Shown: piece after piece, positions 52,642 through 64,000 of the stretch
Numbering within the stretch: the first letter of the stretch is position 1
How the letters are laid out: the number at the start of each line of letters is the position of its first letter
The notes under the pieces: model-generated
Database searches by the model: none
The model's input: the letters and a program-made list of their open reading frames with translations, nothing else
Told to the model about the DNA's origin: nothing
From: Xiphias gladius
Taxonomy: Eukaryota > Chordata > Actinopteri > Istiophoriformes > Xiphiidae
Reading direction: 5' to 3'
Assembly: GCF_016859285.1 (NCBI RefSeq)
Contig: NC_053415.1
Span: forward strand, 10,906,501-10,970,500
Length of the DNA stretch: 64,000 bases
Program-made: the position numbers and the translations under genes

Positions 52642-54699
52642 ATACCAAAACTTGCATATTTTAGGAATAAGTTTGTGCCCTGGCCAGCTCCAAATCCAGA
52701 CAACCACGTGAGAGACTAAGCCCAGTCCAGTCCGATTCGGCTGTAAATGATTAGCCGTACACTGCAAAAGTCAGCCTCTATTAGATAGTGTGCAGTGTGA
52801 GCCCCCAGTCTCATTGCTAAGAAGATAAACTTCCTTGCATATCTGTTCTCATCACTCAATCCTAAACCCTGTGTCTGAACCTCTCGCCTCTTACTGTTCT
52901 TAACAGCATAGTAAAGCTATCTTTGTACCGTGTTCTTTGTAATGCTGGACGTGATTCAATAAATCTTCCTCACAATGGCCCGGCACATCCTTTATTTCAT
53001 CCCCATCCACAGGATGTGTTCAAAATGCAGATACCAGCCTTTTATTGGAAAGTCAGCCCCTGACCGTGCTCCAGCCTCTGACATGACGCAGTGTGCTTGA
53101 AAATATTAACGGATTGGATTCCACACATGTATTGGTGAGTATAATTTATGTTCAGTCACATTTATATTAACTGTCATCTATTTAGGCAGAAAAATGTGCA
53201 TGCCAAAAGATAATTGCACAAAATATCAGTTGTTGGCCTCTTCAGCTGAAAAAGATCATAATCGGCCTTCAGAAACCAATATTATCTGTAGCCTGGTCTG
53301 CATTCAGACAACCTTAGCACCACTGTTCACTTCTCCGTCTCTTTCCAATACACCCACTCATTCTCACTGCCCTCTCTACCCGCCCCTCTCCTTCCTTTTC
53401 TCCCAGTAATTGTGAATTAATGAGACTTCAAAGTGCAACAAATTAGAATTGATGTCAAATCCTTGTGGACAGCTTTACAGAGAGTCAGCCTAATGAAGGG
53501 AGATGAAGTGCTGTGGCTGAAGACAGCTTTGACCTGTGCGGAGACTGTGGTAGTACCCAGTGATGTGGTACAGCATTACCAATGTCATGGTGGTCAACTA
53601 ATTCTGTGTATCACTTGCCTTTAAGAAATATCATATTATATAGAAATATATTTCTTCTTGAGGATGAAATGTACTTATAGTTGAAGTAGAAAAGCTGGAC
53701 TGGATTTAAATATGAATTTGAATTAATCTAAATCTGTAATTATCTCCATAACCTGATTTCACTTTCTCATAATTGCTAATCTTCCGCTCACGCCAAAACC
53801 AGATTAGATAAGTATGAGCTTTTTGAGTTTTTCATCTTCTTTGATTTAAAAGGTAAAAAAAAAGTTAACTTTCTCGGAATGAAAGTATCCCACTGCTTTG
53901 TGTTTTGAAGTTAAAGGACCACTGGATATCACCGTGGTTTGATTTTTTTCTGATTATTCATAGGAAAAGAAGAGACTTCCTCATTTAAAATAGGAAGGCA
54001 GCTCAGGACTTCAAACTAAAAGTAAATAAATAAAAAGCTGTGTAAAGAATTACAGCAGAGAGTAACATTTAAAACTATTCAGCGAGTGGAACTGCTTGTC
54101 TGTCAGGACAAGAAACACCAATTTGGTGTCAGTCTGCATTTATATGAACTGACTTTCGTTTCACTGCTCTAGAAAATCAGCTGTTATTCTGGGAGAGTAT
54201 CTCTTCAAGTACTTTTCATTCCCTTTTGGTCAATGATTTAGACTTGGGTCAGTGTTTCCCACTTCAGCACAGAAAGGCACATACATTTCTCCTCTATACT
54301 CTTCAGTTCCGTTTACTGCTCAATCTCATGAGGCTATTATTGCGCAGGCCTCAGATTCAACCTCAGTGGATTTTATGGATGGTGCTAGAAAGTTAGAGCC
54401 AGGCCTATAAAACTAGGAAAGTGTGACGGAGAAGAGCAAAGATAGGTCAGCTGAGGAACGTCCAGGCATTTCTGTTCTCCCTGCCCCGCATATGTGGCAC
54501 AAGTCTGACCAGAGAAGACACAGAATCAAAAAATAATGCAAAGGCAGGGCGTTGTCCCTGTTTCCTTGTGGTTTCTGAGGCACGTCCGTGGATTCACAAT
54601 GTGAATTTCACTCCCCTTAGACTCCCCTTGTTCCTTGACTGTCTGTCAACTGTCAAATTAAGGAAAACATGCTAACTAAATAATGTGACTACAAATGGA

Positions 54700-55250
54700 G
54701 GAATCTCTATCTGTCTCTCTGTCCTTCGATTTTCTCGCCAACCGCTCGTCCGATCGACTTCAAGTTTTGCGGATGCCTTGCTGAGGAAGGAAGTGCAGTG
54801 TCGACTGTGAGATTTTTTGGATGAGCGGTTCTCAAGAAAGATTCAAACATCGCTTTTCTACATGTTACTTGACGTGAAGAAAAAGAGCAGGAAGGACTAC
54901 AGCAGCGCAGCATTTTCGCAGCAATCATGCCAGGTTTTTTTTAAAAAGTTGGAACTTGAATGCGATTGGCACTTTACACTTTTATAGACCATCACCACGA
55001 CACTATTGGAGCAGAGCTGAGCAGCCAACTCCACAAAGGGCGCGTTTATTCTAGGATTGCTAAGCGACACAACTATGTCACGGCAGGTGTATTGCTCGGG
55101 ACCCAAAGAAGTGCAGTGTCAAGTGTGATGTTCTATGGATGATAGTCTCAAGAAAGCTGCAAACTGGATTAAAGCCGGCCAAGCAATCAGTCCCTACTAA
55201 AACGTCCATTTTGAACGAGCGCTGCACTAGTTATAATAAAGCAAAAACAG
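54700..55250 (+). repeat. Dispersed repeat with two internal copies
   Basis: Two related blocks lie about 300 bp apart: AGGAAGTGCAGTGTCGACTG..GGATGAGCGGTTCTCAAGAAAG near 54787-54841 and AAGAAGTGCAGTGTCAAGTG..GGATGATAGTCTCAAGAAAG near 55106-55156. The opening CTCTATCTGTCTCTCTGTCC followed by CTCGTCCGATCGACTTCAAG resembles a dispersed teleost repeat. No protein is recognised. Confidence 0.5.
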
Positions 55251-55696
55251 GATTATATATAGATGACATATGTGTGTTTTTAATTTTATTCTCATGCATA
55301 TAATATTGTGTATGGCGGCACATTCCCCTCAGGAAATAGATGAAAAGATAGGAATGATAAGAGCCAGAATTCTCAGGAGTATCTCTTAATTATGGCACAG
55401 TAAGTAAAAATTATGATTTGAGGCCATGTATGTACGTCAGTGAGTGTAGATGTTCTTGTTTGTATCAATGTATGAATGAACTGGCATATATGAAATTGTG
55501 TTTGTGCGTGTCTGTGTGTGTCTGTGTGTGTCTGTCTGTATGTGTGCAGTGTGCACTAAAGTCTTTGGGGACACTCTAAATCTGCTCCACAAGTCATGCA
55601 CCCTCCCACCCTCAAGCTCCAGGATGCCACTTTAAGATAACAACTACAGGGCATTTCAGGGAACACACTCAGTTTATGCCCAGAGACTGTGTGTGA

Positions 55697-55697
<1 letters not shown>

Positions 55698-55781
<84 letters not shown>
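55698..55781. repeat. (TG)42 microsatellite
   Basis: A perfect run of about 84 bp in intergenic DNA, preceded by GTGTCTGTGTG-type sequence from 55500. Confidence 0.95.
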
Positions 55782-55782
<1 letters not shown>

Positions 55783-56666
55783 AAGTGTCTGTGTTTGTGT
55801 GTGGTGCTTATTAGGGCTCCTGGCTCTTTTTGTTATGTAGTTATGTTTTCATTTCAAAGTTTTCACTGGAAACGGAAAGTTGAGACCTGCTTTCCTTTTT
55901 GGAGCAGCAGTCGGAGTAAAGCGTCAAATCTCAGCGTTCTCAAACAGGAATCTCCTGGAAAATCTCCACGTGATCAGAGGAGTCGCTGAATTAAACAGGG
56001 ACAAGCGTTCTTCCACTTTGGGATTTTATGTGTTTTTTAAATGCATATCTCAACGGTTTTTCCATAACGTTATCTAAGCCATATTTTAAAAGTCGTTTAA
56101 TTATCTAATCTGTAAAACAATTCTTGAACCCTATTCTCTAAAAATTGTATCGATATATCTGACAACTGTGTTCTAATTCTGAATTAATGTATGGTATAAA
56201 ATATACACTGCAAGGTTTATTTACTAATTTTCTTAAAAAAAAACAAAAAACACTTAACCAAGAGACATTTGCCCTTCAGGGTATTTAAATATAGCTCACA
56301 TCCCTCAGGTTGGACTTTTGTATCATTAAACATACACATTAAAAATGTTACAGTAGAAAGTAAATTAACTGGAACTGAACCTCTGGTTCAATTCTTATTT
56401 CATGTCAATACATTTTATCATTAATTAGGAACTTCACTAACATTTCATAGCCTAACGGTAACATTGGCAACAACCTCTGGACATGAACACTTTTTTAAAT
56501 GAATCACACTTAAGGCTCATTTAGTGTGATGAACATGAATAAACATCAATTTAATCCTATTGACATGCAATTCTTTAATGATGGAGAATTGTAGTCTTCA
56601 CATAATTTGTTTCCACTTCACGTTATCAATGTTTCAGGGTTTCTTCCCAGAATTTCATCCACCCGT

Positions 56667-56680
56667 GTTGCTATAGTAAC
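56667..56680. promoter_or_regulatory. RFX X-box-like palindrome
   Basis: GTTGCTATAGTAAC fits the two half-sites of an RFX X-box (GTTGCY..RGYAAC) with a 2-bp spacer. No promoter is visible nearby, so a role would be as a distal element. Confidence 0.3.
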
Positions 56681-57318
56681 CTGATGTGGCACAGTTTTAC
56701 TGTAGAAAAGAAAAAAACTGCCTCCAAAAATGACAATGACAATTTACCTTATGTGACAAGACCTATTTATTTAGCATTTCAGTCACCTGGTGTTGAACAA
56801 GCAAAAGAATCCAGATATGCACAGTGTAGACTTGTTTATAATAGAAGAGTAGCCCCATAGCTGTGAAAACTACAAAACCAGTTTCTCATCAGTTTAGAGC
56901 AGAACACACTTGCAAAATGTGGCTGGGATAGAGACACACGTGGATGAATGTGCCTTCTTGCCCCCTGCTGTCAGTTAGAAAACCTCTTTCAAACCACTGT
57001 TTGTTTTGGTGCAGCAGGTGTATGTTAGGAAAAGGTAGAAACAAGATTGTAGCCCCAACAGAGAGATGAGGAAGTAAAGTGAGGATAAAGGGAGAGAGAG
57101 GTGATCTGTGTCTTTCCATCGGAACCATGGTCAAAACATAAAGAATTACATGCACATACACACACACGCACACGCACATGCACACCCATCACTTCTCACA
57201 ACTCAATAAAAGTGTCTCTTGGCTGTAAGCCGTGCTTTGTCACTTCCAAACACTTCCATAATTCATGGGCCGGTGACAGCGGTATTGAACAGGGGACAAA
57301 GATGTCTGCGCTGTCGGC

Positions 57319-57320
<2 letters not shown>

Positions 57321-57360
<40 letters not shown>
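57321..57360. repeat. (CA)20 microsatellite
   Basis: A perfect 40-bp run. Confidence 0.95.
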
Positions 57361-57361
<1 letters not shown>

Positions 57362-57619
57362 TCCTACGTACCTTACCAACAGTGGACTGACAGACAACAC
57401 CAACCAAGTGTAGACCCGTATTTCTAGTCAATTCGAAAAAATGAAAATGAAATACAAATGTAAGTTGTAATTTTTTTTTTTTTCAATATTCAATATTTAC
57501 CTTATGACCCTGACTGATGTCTTTGACCATTCAAAGCGGAGCCCACCATAGCCTGCAGTGGAACTGTCTTTGGTGAATACAGACTTGGTGCACTAGGCGA
57601 GATTAGTATGTGGCGCCCC

Positions 57620-57643
57620 CACCACCACCACCACCACCACCAC
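57620..57643. repeat. (CAC)8 trinucleotide repeat
   Basis: CAC/ACC units over 24 bp, about 270 bp upstream of a retroelement fragment. Confidence 0.9.
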
Positions 57644-57904
57644 TTCAGTACCCCACCAGTACTGCCTCACCCCCACCCAGTCATTCTACAGTGGTATAAT
57701 GTTCAATACTTTGTGACTTTTGAAGTTATGGAAGTTAGATACTTGCCACTGATGTTGGAAAACAGGAAGAAACAACAAGTGCATCCCAGCTGGGTTCATC
57801 AATTTTTGTATCCCCTGGAAACTTTTCTATTGTGATCTGTGCTACTTGCATTATGTTTGTCTATTTGTCGCTGAGACGCGGGGCACAGGATGCTGGTGGG
57901 CATA

Positions 57905-58530
57905 GTGTCTCGTGGAAGGGCTGGCCTCGGTAGCAGCCCTAGCCATGAAGGCCATAGCGGACACTATCTTCAGTGGGATTTGCCACTGCAAGCACCTCTG
58001 CCCAGTGAAGAAGACCATTGCTTTCGTCAGGGCTGAGGAGAAGCCAACATCAGCTACCAAGGTCACCTCCTCTGGCCTGCCAGAAATGGTACAAGACTGG
58101 GAGCTGAAAGTCAACCTGAGGAAGCAACTGAAGTTCCTAGAAACTGCTGCCACAAAAACGCTAAGGCCAGACATGGCGCTGATCTCGGAAGGCTCCAAGC
58201 AGAACTCACCATTCCCTGGGAGGACAGCACAGGGGAGGCCAATGAGAGGAAGCGGGCAAAGTACGATGGAAGAATGCTGAAGCAATGGGTGTCGAGCGAA
58301 GCACAAGCCCATTTAGGTGAGATGCAGAGGGTTCACAGGTCACTCCATCTGCAGGGTCTACAAGTGCTTGCCATCACAGGGGCCAGTAGGCAAAGGGCCA
58401 TCAAGACGGCCACCGAGGCAGCAGAAGTTGCTTCAAGGTGGCTCTGAATCAGGAGAGGAGATCCGTGGGTGGGGTAGCGCTACCTGGACAGAAGCTGGGG
58501 CTTGATCAACCCCAGGGGAGTGTTGCAGCA
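57905..58530 (+). pseudogene. Degenerate C-terminal fragment of a retroelement protein (nuclease-like)
   Basis: Two pieces in one frame (VNLRKQLKFLETAATKTLRP then DMALISEGSKQ) are followed, after a one-base shift, by ELTIPWEDSTGEANERKRAK and Y. After another shift comes RCRGFTGHSICRVYKCL, and after a third ITGASRQRAIKTATEAAEVA, SRWL, a TGA stop and IRRGDPWVG. The order RPD...ELT.PWE...ANERKRAKY...CRGF...A.E.SRWLW is a family I recall from fish non-LTR element open reading frames. The RPD/ELT/K pattern suggests a PD-(D/E)XK-like fold (inference). With at least three frameshifts and one nonsense codon, this is dead. Confidence 0.65.
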
Positions 58531-58675
58531 CATTTGTCTATTTTAGTTGTGTTGTGAGTATTTGCCGTGGGTTTGTCTATTTGGTTTTTTTTGTGTATAT
58601 TTTCAGCACGTGTTGTCAAATTGATAAAGATGTTTTCTTAACTTACTTGTGTTTTGTCTATTTGTTTTCATAAGT

Positions 58676-59632
58676 TGCAGTGCATTGAGTTCTCTCGGCA
58701 ATCACAGATAGAACCCATGTCCTCAAAGTGTCCAAGCACTCCTCTAACACGCTTGCTAGTTGTAAAAAGACACTTTACCAATATTTCTTAGAGCCTTTGA
58801 GTGTTTGCATTAGGTGTTGGACTTAAAGATTCAGTGTAGTGCCTGAAGATTGAATCAAAGACTTCAAAGCTTAAGAGTGGTCCTCTAACACCTTGAGCTA
58901 AAAACTTCTCAACAATCGTCAGACTCCTTGAGCCATTTGATCAGACACTTATGAACTGTGTTACTTAGAGAATTTCAGTCTTCCCATTGGGTGTTGGACT
59001 TAAACTTCACTGAGCCTCATAAAAAATTAACCTCAGAACTTCCAAGCAGTCCTCTAACATGCTATTTACTTAAAGACTGTTTCACTCATTTTCATAGAGC
59101 ATTTGACTCTTCCCTTTGGTTGCTGTCCAAAGGAAATATCAGGGCCATCTTCAGCAAGTCCTGGTGGCCAAGTGGAGAGGCATTGGATTAACAGGACCAT
59201 TCAGAAGTTTTGAGGTTTTGGGTTTGATCCAATGCATTGTACCTTGAAGTCCAGCACCCAGAGGAAAAACTGAAAGGCTATAAGAAATAGCTTTAGCATT
59301 GCTGAGTTAGACAAATGGTTGGTAGCTTAAAGTTTGTGGTTTTAAGCGCTGTGAGATGCATTAAGTTTTGAAGTCCAATATCCAAAACGAAAGAGTCAAA
59401 ATCTCTAAGAAATAGAGCTGAAGTGTCTCTTTTTTTGTGTTCGTTCCTCAGGATCTGCAATGAATTTCGAAGTCCAACCCCAACGCAAACATTCAGAGCC
59501 TCTAGGAAATAAGGGTTAATCATCGAACCAAATAGCTCAAGGTGTTAAGAGGACTGCCTAAAAGATTGTTTGTGCTTGTAAGGCTCCAGCGGTGCAGTGA
59601 ATCCTACCTTTTTTCGGTACCTGGAGCATCAA
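58676..59632. repeat. Palindromic array of about six tRNA-like modules (three inverted, three direct)
   Basis: A signature (AAGTCCAACACCCAATG-like) occurs on the plus strand near 59247, 59371 and 59471 and on the minus strand near 58825, 59001 and 59129. Each copy is followed by a TCTAAGAAATAG-like block and a tRNA box-A-like block (TAGCTCAAGGTGTTAGAGGAC, clearest at 59533 on plus and 58900 on minus). Box-B-like GGTTTGATCC (59221) and, on minus, GGGTTCTATC (near 58716) also occur. The copy at 59161-59230 (TGGTGGCCAAGTGGAGAGGC...GGTTTGATCC) looks like a degenerate tRNA-Ser/Leu. The two arms are related by inversion around about 59.14 kb. Confidence 0.6.
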
Positions 59633-61429
59633 AATCAATCGAACTGCCGAAGGTGACACACACACACACACACATTGGCCCTGTACTGTGTCCATACATT
59701 TCAGTGATAAACGTGTGGACCTTTCTTCTTATGTGCATCAACAAACAAATTTGCACTTGATTGAAATTTGTTGGGACTGAAGAATTTTAAAGTTTTACTA
59801 AAAGAACATTGTTAGATGTGTTTTTAATTTAAATGAAAAGATTAATTTAAATGAAAATAAATTATCTTCTGATCCTTTTATTTCTAACTTTATCTGTATT
59901 GTTTTTTCTTTTTATTACATACTATACAAATACTTTAATTCCTGCCTTCTTCATTTTAATACAGTATGAAGCTTGAAACTAATTAGGACATCCACTAGAG
60001 TTCAGCATTTTAATTTTTTTTTACAAATCGATAAAAAACACTCAGACACCTGCAGGTCCCCTCCTGGCCAAAGTTAAAATAACTTCACCAGAGGGTTTTA
60101 CACATAATTATTGCATGATTTAAGGCATGACCAACATTGGGCCTCCAAAATGTCCCCTGCTGGGTCACTGGTCCACTGTTGGTGAGTGTGCAATGTTAGT
60201 GTTAATGCGTGTGTGTGTGTTAATGTGTGTGTGTGCGGGTGACTGCGTGCATTTTACACTTATCCACTTGATAATGACTAATCCCTCCATTTTTGCCCTT
60301 ACTCCTCTCTGTCACTTACTGTTGCTTCTGTTTTTTATATCTTTGTCCTGCCCCTTAGCATGACTAAATACAGCCCGTCTCACACATGCACATACATACA
60401 CATCAACACACACACACATATGACAGGAGGGCTGTCTAGCAGACATATTTCAGCCACAAGGTTGTCACTTCTGCTCCTGGCAACATGTCATCCACCCACA
60501 TGTCCCCCTCCCAAAAAAAGGACCAGGGACAGAAATACATCCTTGTCCTGGTTTTGACGTCATCTGGTCCTACTAGCCAAACTGAAGAACACACACACCC
60601 AGCCAAATGTTTCTCTTTATTAAAATGATTTTTCACAGCATTGATGCTTATCATGCCAGAGTTGGGAATAAGAGTGGATGGCATGATGCATGTCATCCCT
60701 GCATTTGTACCAGTGACACTGAAGATGGCATCAGAATTTGTTCACACAGAGCCCTGGAATGAGTTCTGAAATGGCAACGGGAAAACAAAACATTATACTT
60801 CACCCGCATCTCAGAAAAAAATATTGAAGACGATTGACTTTTTTTGTAATTATAACTTAAGGACCTCCATATACAAGGTAACAGTTGAAATATGTGCCAG
60901 AATTTACAAGTTTATTTTTAAACTGACTATTGATTAACTGTAGTAAGTGAAAATGTCAACTATGCTGCATCTATTTGCCAAAAATGGTTCCAGAGTGTCT
61001 CCGATATGCAGCCAAAACAAGTAAAATAATAACAAACAAATACAAGCAGTAATAGTTCATCACAGGTCACAAATTTTGCCACTATTATCTTCCCATGCAC
61101 AGAACAGACAACTAAACAATTCCATAAAGAATAAAAAGCAAATTAACTACTACGTTATCCTTATTAGAAATAAATCCTGTATGCAGTTGTACAAACAAAT
61201 AAGTTACGAATATTTGTCCTTCCCCTGCTCACTCTCCCGCCACTGTAAATCAAGGCTGCCTTTTAAAAACAAAGACCTGGTTGACCACAGAGAAATATTG
61301 CCTCTTATTAAAGACCCTACGCCCCATTTTTCTGGTTTTAAGATTTACGATTGTTACCACACCTTAGTCTGTTTGTTATGTATGAATGGACTAATCAACT
61401 CCTGGCTTTAGTTAATTTGGGTTTTTCTA
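59633..61429. other. Intergenic, nothing recognised
   Basis: AT-rich, with short CA/TG runs near 59657, 60210 and 60405. No exon or element recognised. Confidence 0.5.
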
Positions 61430-61740
61430 GTAGAATTTTCTGAACTATTGTCCCTCACCCATCAGCACAACCCGATTTCCTATTCTTGGGGACAACACCC
61501 ACATCTACTGGCCCTCTAGTTCACCCTTTTCAGAATTTAATTTTCTTTATTTTACTGACTGTTTTCACTGTGGAGAATTTATAGAAGGAGCGAGTCACTG
61601 TAAGGGTGATATACTTGACTTGATGTCTCTTGGTCAGATTATGAAGGTGTACTTTTTGAGGCCCTGCTTCCACCTACTACTACCAGGTCCTCTGCTCTGT
61701 TCAGATTTCAAACACCGAGTCTGTCATTACTTAATGTAAA
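61430..61740 (+). pseudogene. LINE apurinic-endonuclease fragment
   Basis: EFSELLSLTH, then after a shift ILGDNTHIYWPSSSPFSEFN, FLYFTDCFHC and KGDILDLMSLG, match the non-LTR retrotransposon APE endonuclease pattern (ILGDFNIH...EF..LLD.F.....HKGHILDL). The usual DFN reads DN with a missing residue. It is short, frameshifted and ends at stops. The element class (L2/Rex-like) is a guess. Confidence 0.6.
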
Positions 61741-64000
61741 CTCTTGTGCGACACATTTCAACCTTGTCTTTTTGAGCATTTGCAAAGCTTCACTGATGAC
61801 AGTGTTTACATGTCCAACAATAATTGCCAGCTCAAGATCTAGTTGCATGTCATAAGGGCAAATTACATAAACCTATATCATTAACATGGTTACATGGACA
61901 CACATCTATCTCTGTAAATTCTAGTTCAGCCTGGAGATCTGTTGACCTTGAATTAAAACCTGGGAAAACATCATTACTCTGTGTACATTTTATTCTGTTG
62001 TATTATCTTGCCATACACAGAGCACTGCGGAAAGCTTATTGTTCTGATTTGGGTGCAGCAACTTTGCTTTTGTCTTTAAAATTACATCTCACAGAATTGG
62101 ACCAAGCCATGTATTGTCTTGGACAGAACAAATACTGCATGCCAAGCTTGTAATCATGCAGATATATTGCATAAGCAGGGGATCTTTCGCACACATACAA
62201 AGGAAATTAGATAAAAAGAAGCACAGGCAGCATAGCATATTTTTTTTGTGTCATCATCGTGAAATGTAATGGACAATTCATTGTGTACACCTTGGAGAAA
62301 AGACAGATGTTGTTTGTTTGATAACAGGACTTTAACTTGGTAATGTGCATTTACTTGCAAAAATGGAAATGTAAGCACCAACATTTTTTCTACCATCACA
62401 GGTTCACTTTGCTTTTATTTTCTTTGGTTAACTGCTTTCCTTCATGGTTCTTTTAATAACTGTGAAAACAAATAGAGGGGGAGTGAGTAACTTTCTTATT
62501 CTATTGTATGTATAATAAACCATCTATATTTTTATCATAGCTTAAAATTGAAATTGTCATTCGTGTTTATGTATTTTTAATACTCATTGTTTTTATTCTT
62601 ATTTTTCCAGAGGAGATTAAAGTTTCATCATTTTTTACAGGCTGTACAAGAGTTCACGTGAGCATATTTTTCTCCTGTAAATAATCATGACATTTACATT
62701 GCATGCGTCCTTATATAGTGCACATACCTCCCTATGTATTCTTCTGTGTTAAGCCATATTAGGTCTGTGCCAGCGTGAAAAATTCCTTCCCTCGCAGCCA
62801 TTATCAGCCCAGTTCAAGCAGCCAACACTGCTCTGTAGAACAGTTCAGCTCGTTTCATCATTCCTTCTGGTTTACCAGGATTAGTCCACCGTGTATAACT
62901 GATCATTTTTAGCATTTTGCCTTGTTGAACAGAATCATTCCGACTTGGTAATGATACTTCTACCAGGTTGGTGACCATTGATACATTTTTCCTTTTGGTT
63001 TTTACTTGTAAATGTTACCCAGTTAATTATAAAATGTTCTTGACACTAATGGATAATCTCAGCTCTGTGATCGAATGACAAAAAACAAAAAAAACAAAAA
63101 CAAAACACAAACACAAACACAAACATCAATCTCTCTAATGCAGCACAGTGAATAAAGTACATCACACGCATGGGTCAAAGACAGAGCCATAATGGTTATG
63201 GTTAAATTGATTCAGTTGCCACAGGTGATTACTCACAGGAGCATCTGGCCTTTTTAAAAGAGCACAGTTGGTTTCAGCCAACCAGAGTCGGGCAGATTAA
63301 CATATTTCCCATGATTGTTTCATTAGTGTGTAAATGCCAGGGTCATCCCGGTCCCTGTCCCTGAGGGAATCAGAACAGGCAAAGCACACTGCCTGTTTGA
63401 TGGGCAGGAGGGTGGAGGAGTGGCTAATTAATATTCATAAGCCATAGGTATATCTGTAAGGCTAACCCCACATGCAAAAACATACTTTTGTACAAGTTAG
63501 CTCACTACAGAGTGCTACTATTATATATTACACTGTCAAGTTAGAACATCCACGAGGGGAAGTGAGTCCCATTCATTTAATTCCACGGATTATTAGCTGC
63601 CTCCACTCATGTTGATTCAGTGCATCAGTTTGAGCAGTAGGGATACGGGGTTAGGCTCAGCTCTTTTGTAGCACTCTTTCAACTCCATCTCTTTTTATAC
63701 ACCTTCCAGGGAGGCAAGGAACAATTCAGGTTATGCAAAATACTGAGCCAGTTGAAACCTGCAGTAACAACGGAGCTTTTACCAGCTGTGGCTATAGGGA
63801 GAGATAGCAGCAAAGCTGTATTCCTGACAATGACACAGCAGGGGAACTGACATTTTTTGGCAAAATCCAAGCAACATTGTGGGCTTTTTTCAGCTGTTCA
63901 TCTCAAAGGGAAAAACCTTTCTTGCATGCAGTCCTCCAAGCGCCTGTCAACATGCTATGATTACAAAAATGTATTCATACATCTACTCTGATGCGAGCCT
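61741..64000. other. Intergenic, nothing recognised
   Basis: No coding similarity. The segment 63230-63460 is less AT-rich and free of repeats, with a GCTAATTAATATTCATAAG core near 63423, and could be a conserved non-coding element; this is a guess. An A-rich CAAACA run lies at 63078-63126. Confidence 0.4.

Larger units (their letters stand above)
49705..54699. other. Intergenic sequence downstream of asmt
   Basis: No conserved coding exon was found. It holds the CAT repeat (50193), a run of G near 51258 and the compact unit at 52341-52641. Confidence 0.5.

Noticed and set aside
59161-59235. A functional tRNA-Ser or tRNA-Leu gene
   Set aside because: The stretch resembles a class II tRNA but the stems do not pair well and it lies inside a repeat array, so it is treated as tRNA-derived repeat.
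61076-61411. 111-codon open frame
   Set aside because: No domain or conserved motif; AT-rich intergenic sequence next to a LINE fragment. A weak retroelement relic at most.

Overview
This is a vertebrate nuclear window, almost certainly from a ray-finned (probably percomorph) fish. It carries four spliced protein-coding genes with GT-AG introns, very dense CA/GT microsatellites, a decayed Tc1-like transposon with fish-type long terminal inverted repeats, small MITEs, and dispersed repeats I recall as common in teleost genomes. There is no operon structure, rRNA, CRISPR array or prokaryotic feature. Most long open frames are read-through of CA/GT repeats or shadows of real exons.

Layout: (1) 1-5160 has no recognised coding sequence; 2.3-5.16 kb is probably largely 3' UTR of the septin gene. 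(2) 5161-14418, minus strand: a septin-6-group gene best matching SEPTIN10, nine exons found. (3) 14562-18218, plus strand: a SOWAH-family ankyrin gene, probably sowahc, four exons, head-to-head with the septin across 143 bp. (4) 22.2-29.4 kb, plus strand: akap17a, a splicing-associated PKA anchor with an RS tail, six coding exons. (5) 32119-49577, plus strand: asmt, the last enzyme of melatonin synthesis, eight coding exons spread over 17 kb of repeat-rich introns. (6) 49.6-64 kb: intergenic, with retroelement fragments and an unusual palindromic array of tRNA-like modules.

All exon calls were checked by hand for splice dinucleotides, phase and homology. Coding sums are 1686 bp (sowahc, 561 aa), 2052 bp (akap17a, 683 aa) and 1077 bp (asmt, 358 aa), all multiples of three. 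The septin sums to 1184 bp, which is not. One exon of the expected 88 bp is missing exactly where a 199-bp CA array lies, and adding it gives 1272 bp (423 aa). This is the most striking single anomaly: either an assembly collapse or a real exon loss.

The four genes do not form one pathway. septin10 and sowahc are an ancient neighbour pair; akap17a and asmt are neighbours in the human pseudoautosomal region PAR1. I found no convincing new multi-gene system. The best candidates for undescribed structure are the inverted tRNA-like array at 58.7-59.6 kb, the missing septin exon, a compact TATA/splice/polyA unit at 52.3-52.6 kb, and a 40-bp near-perfect palindrome in asmt intron 5.
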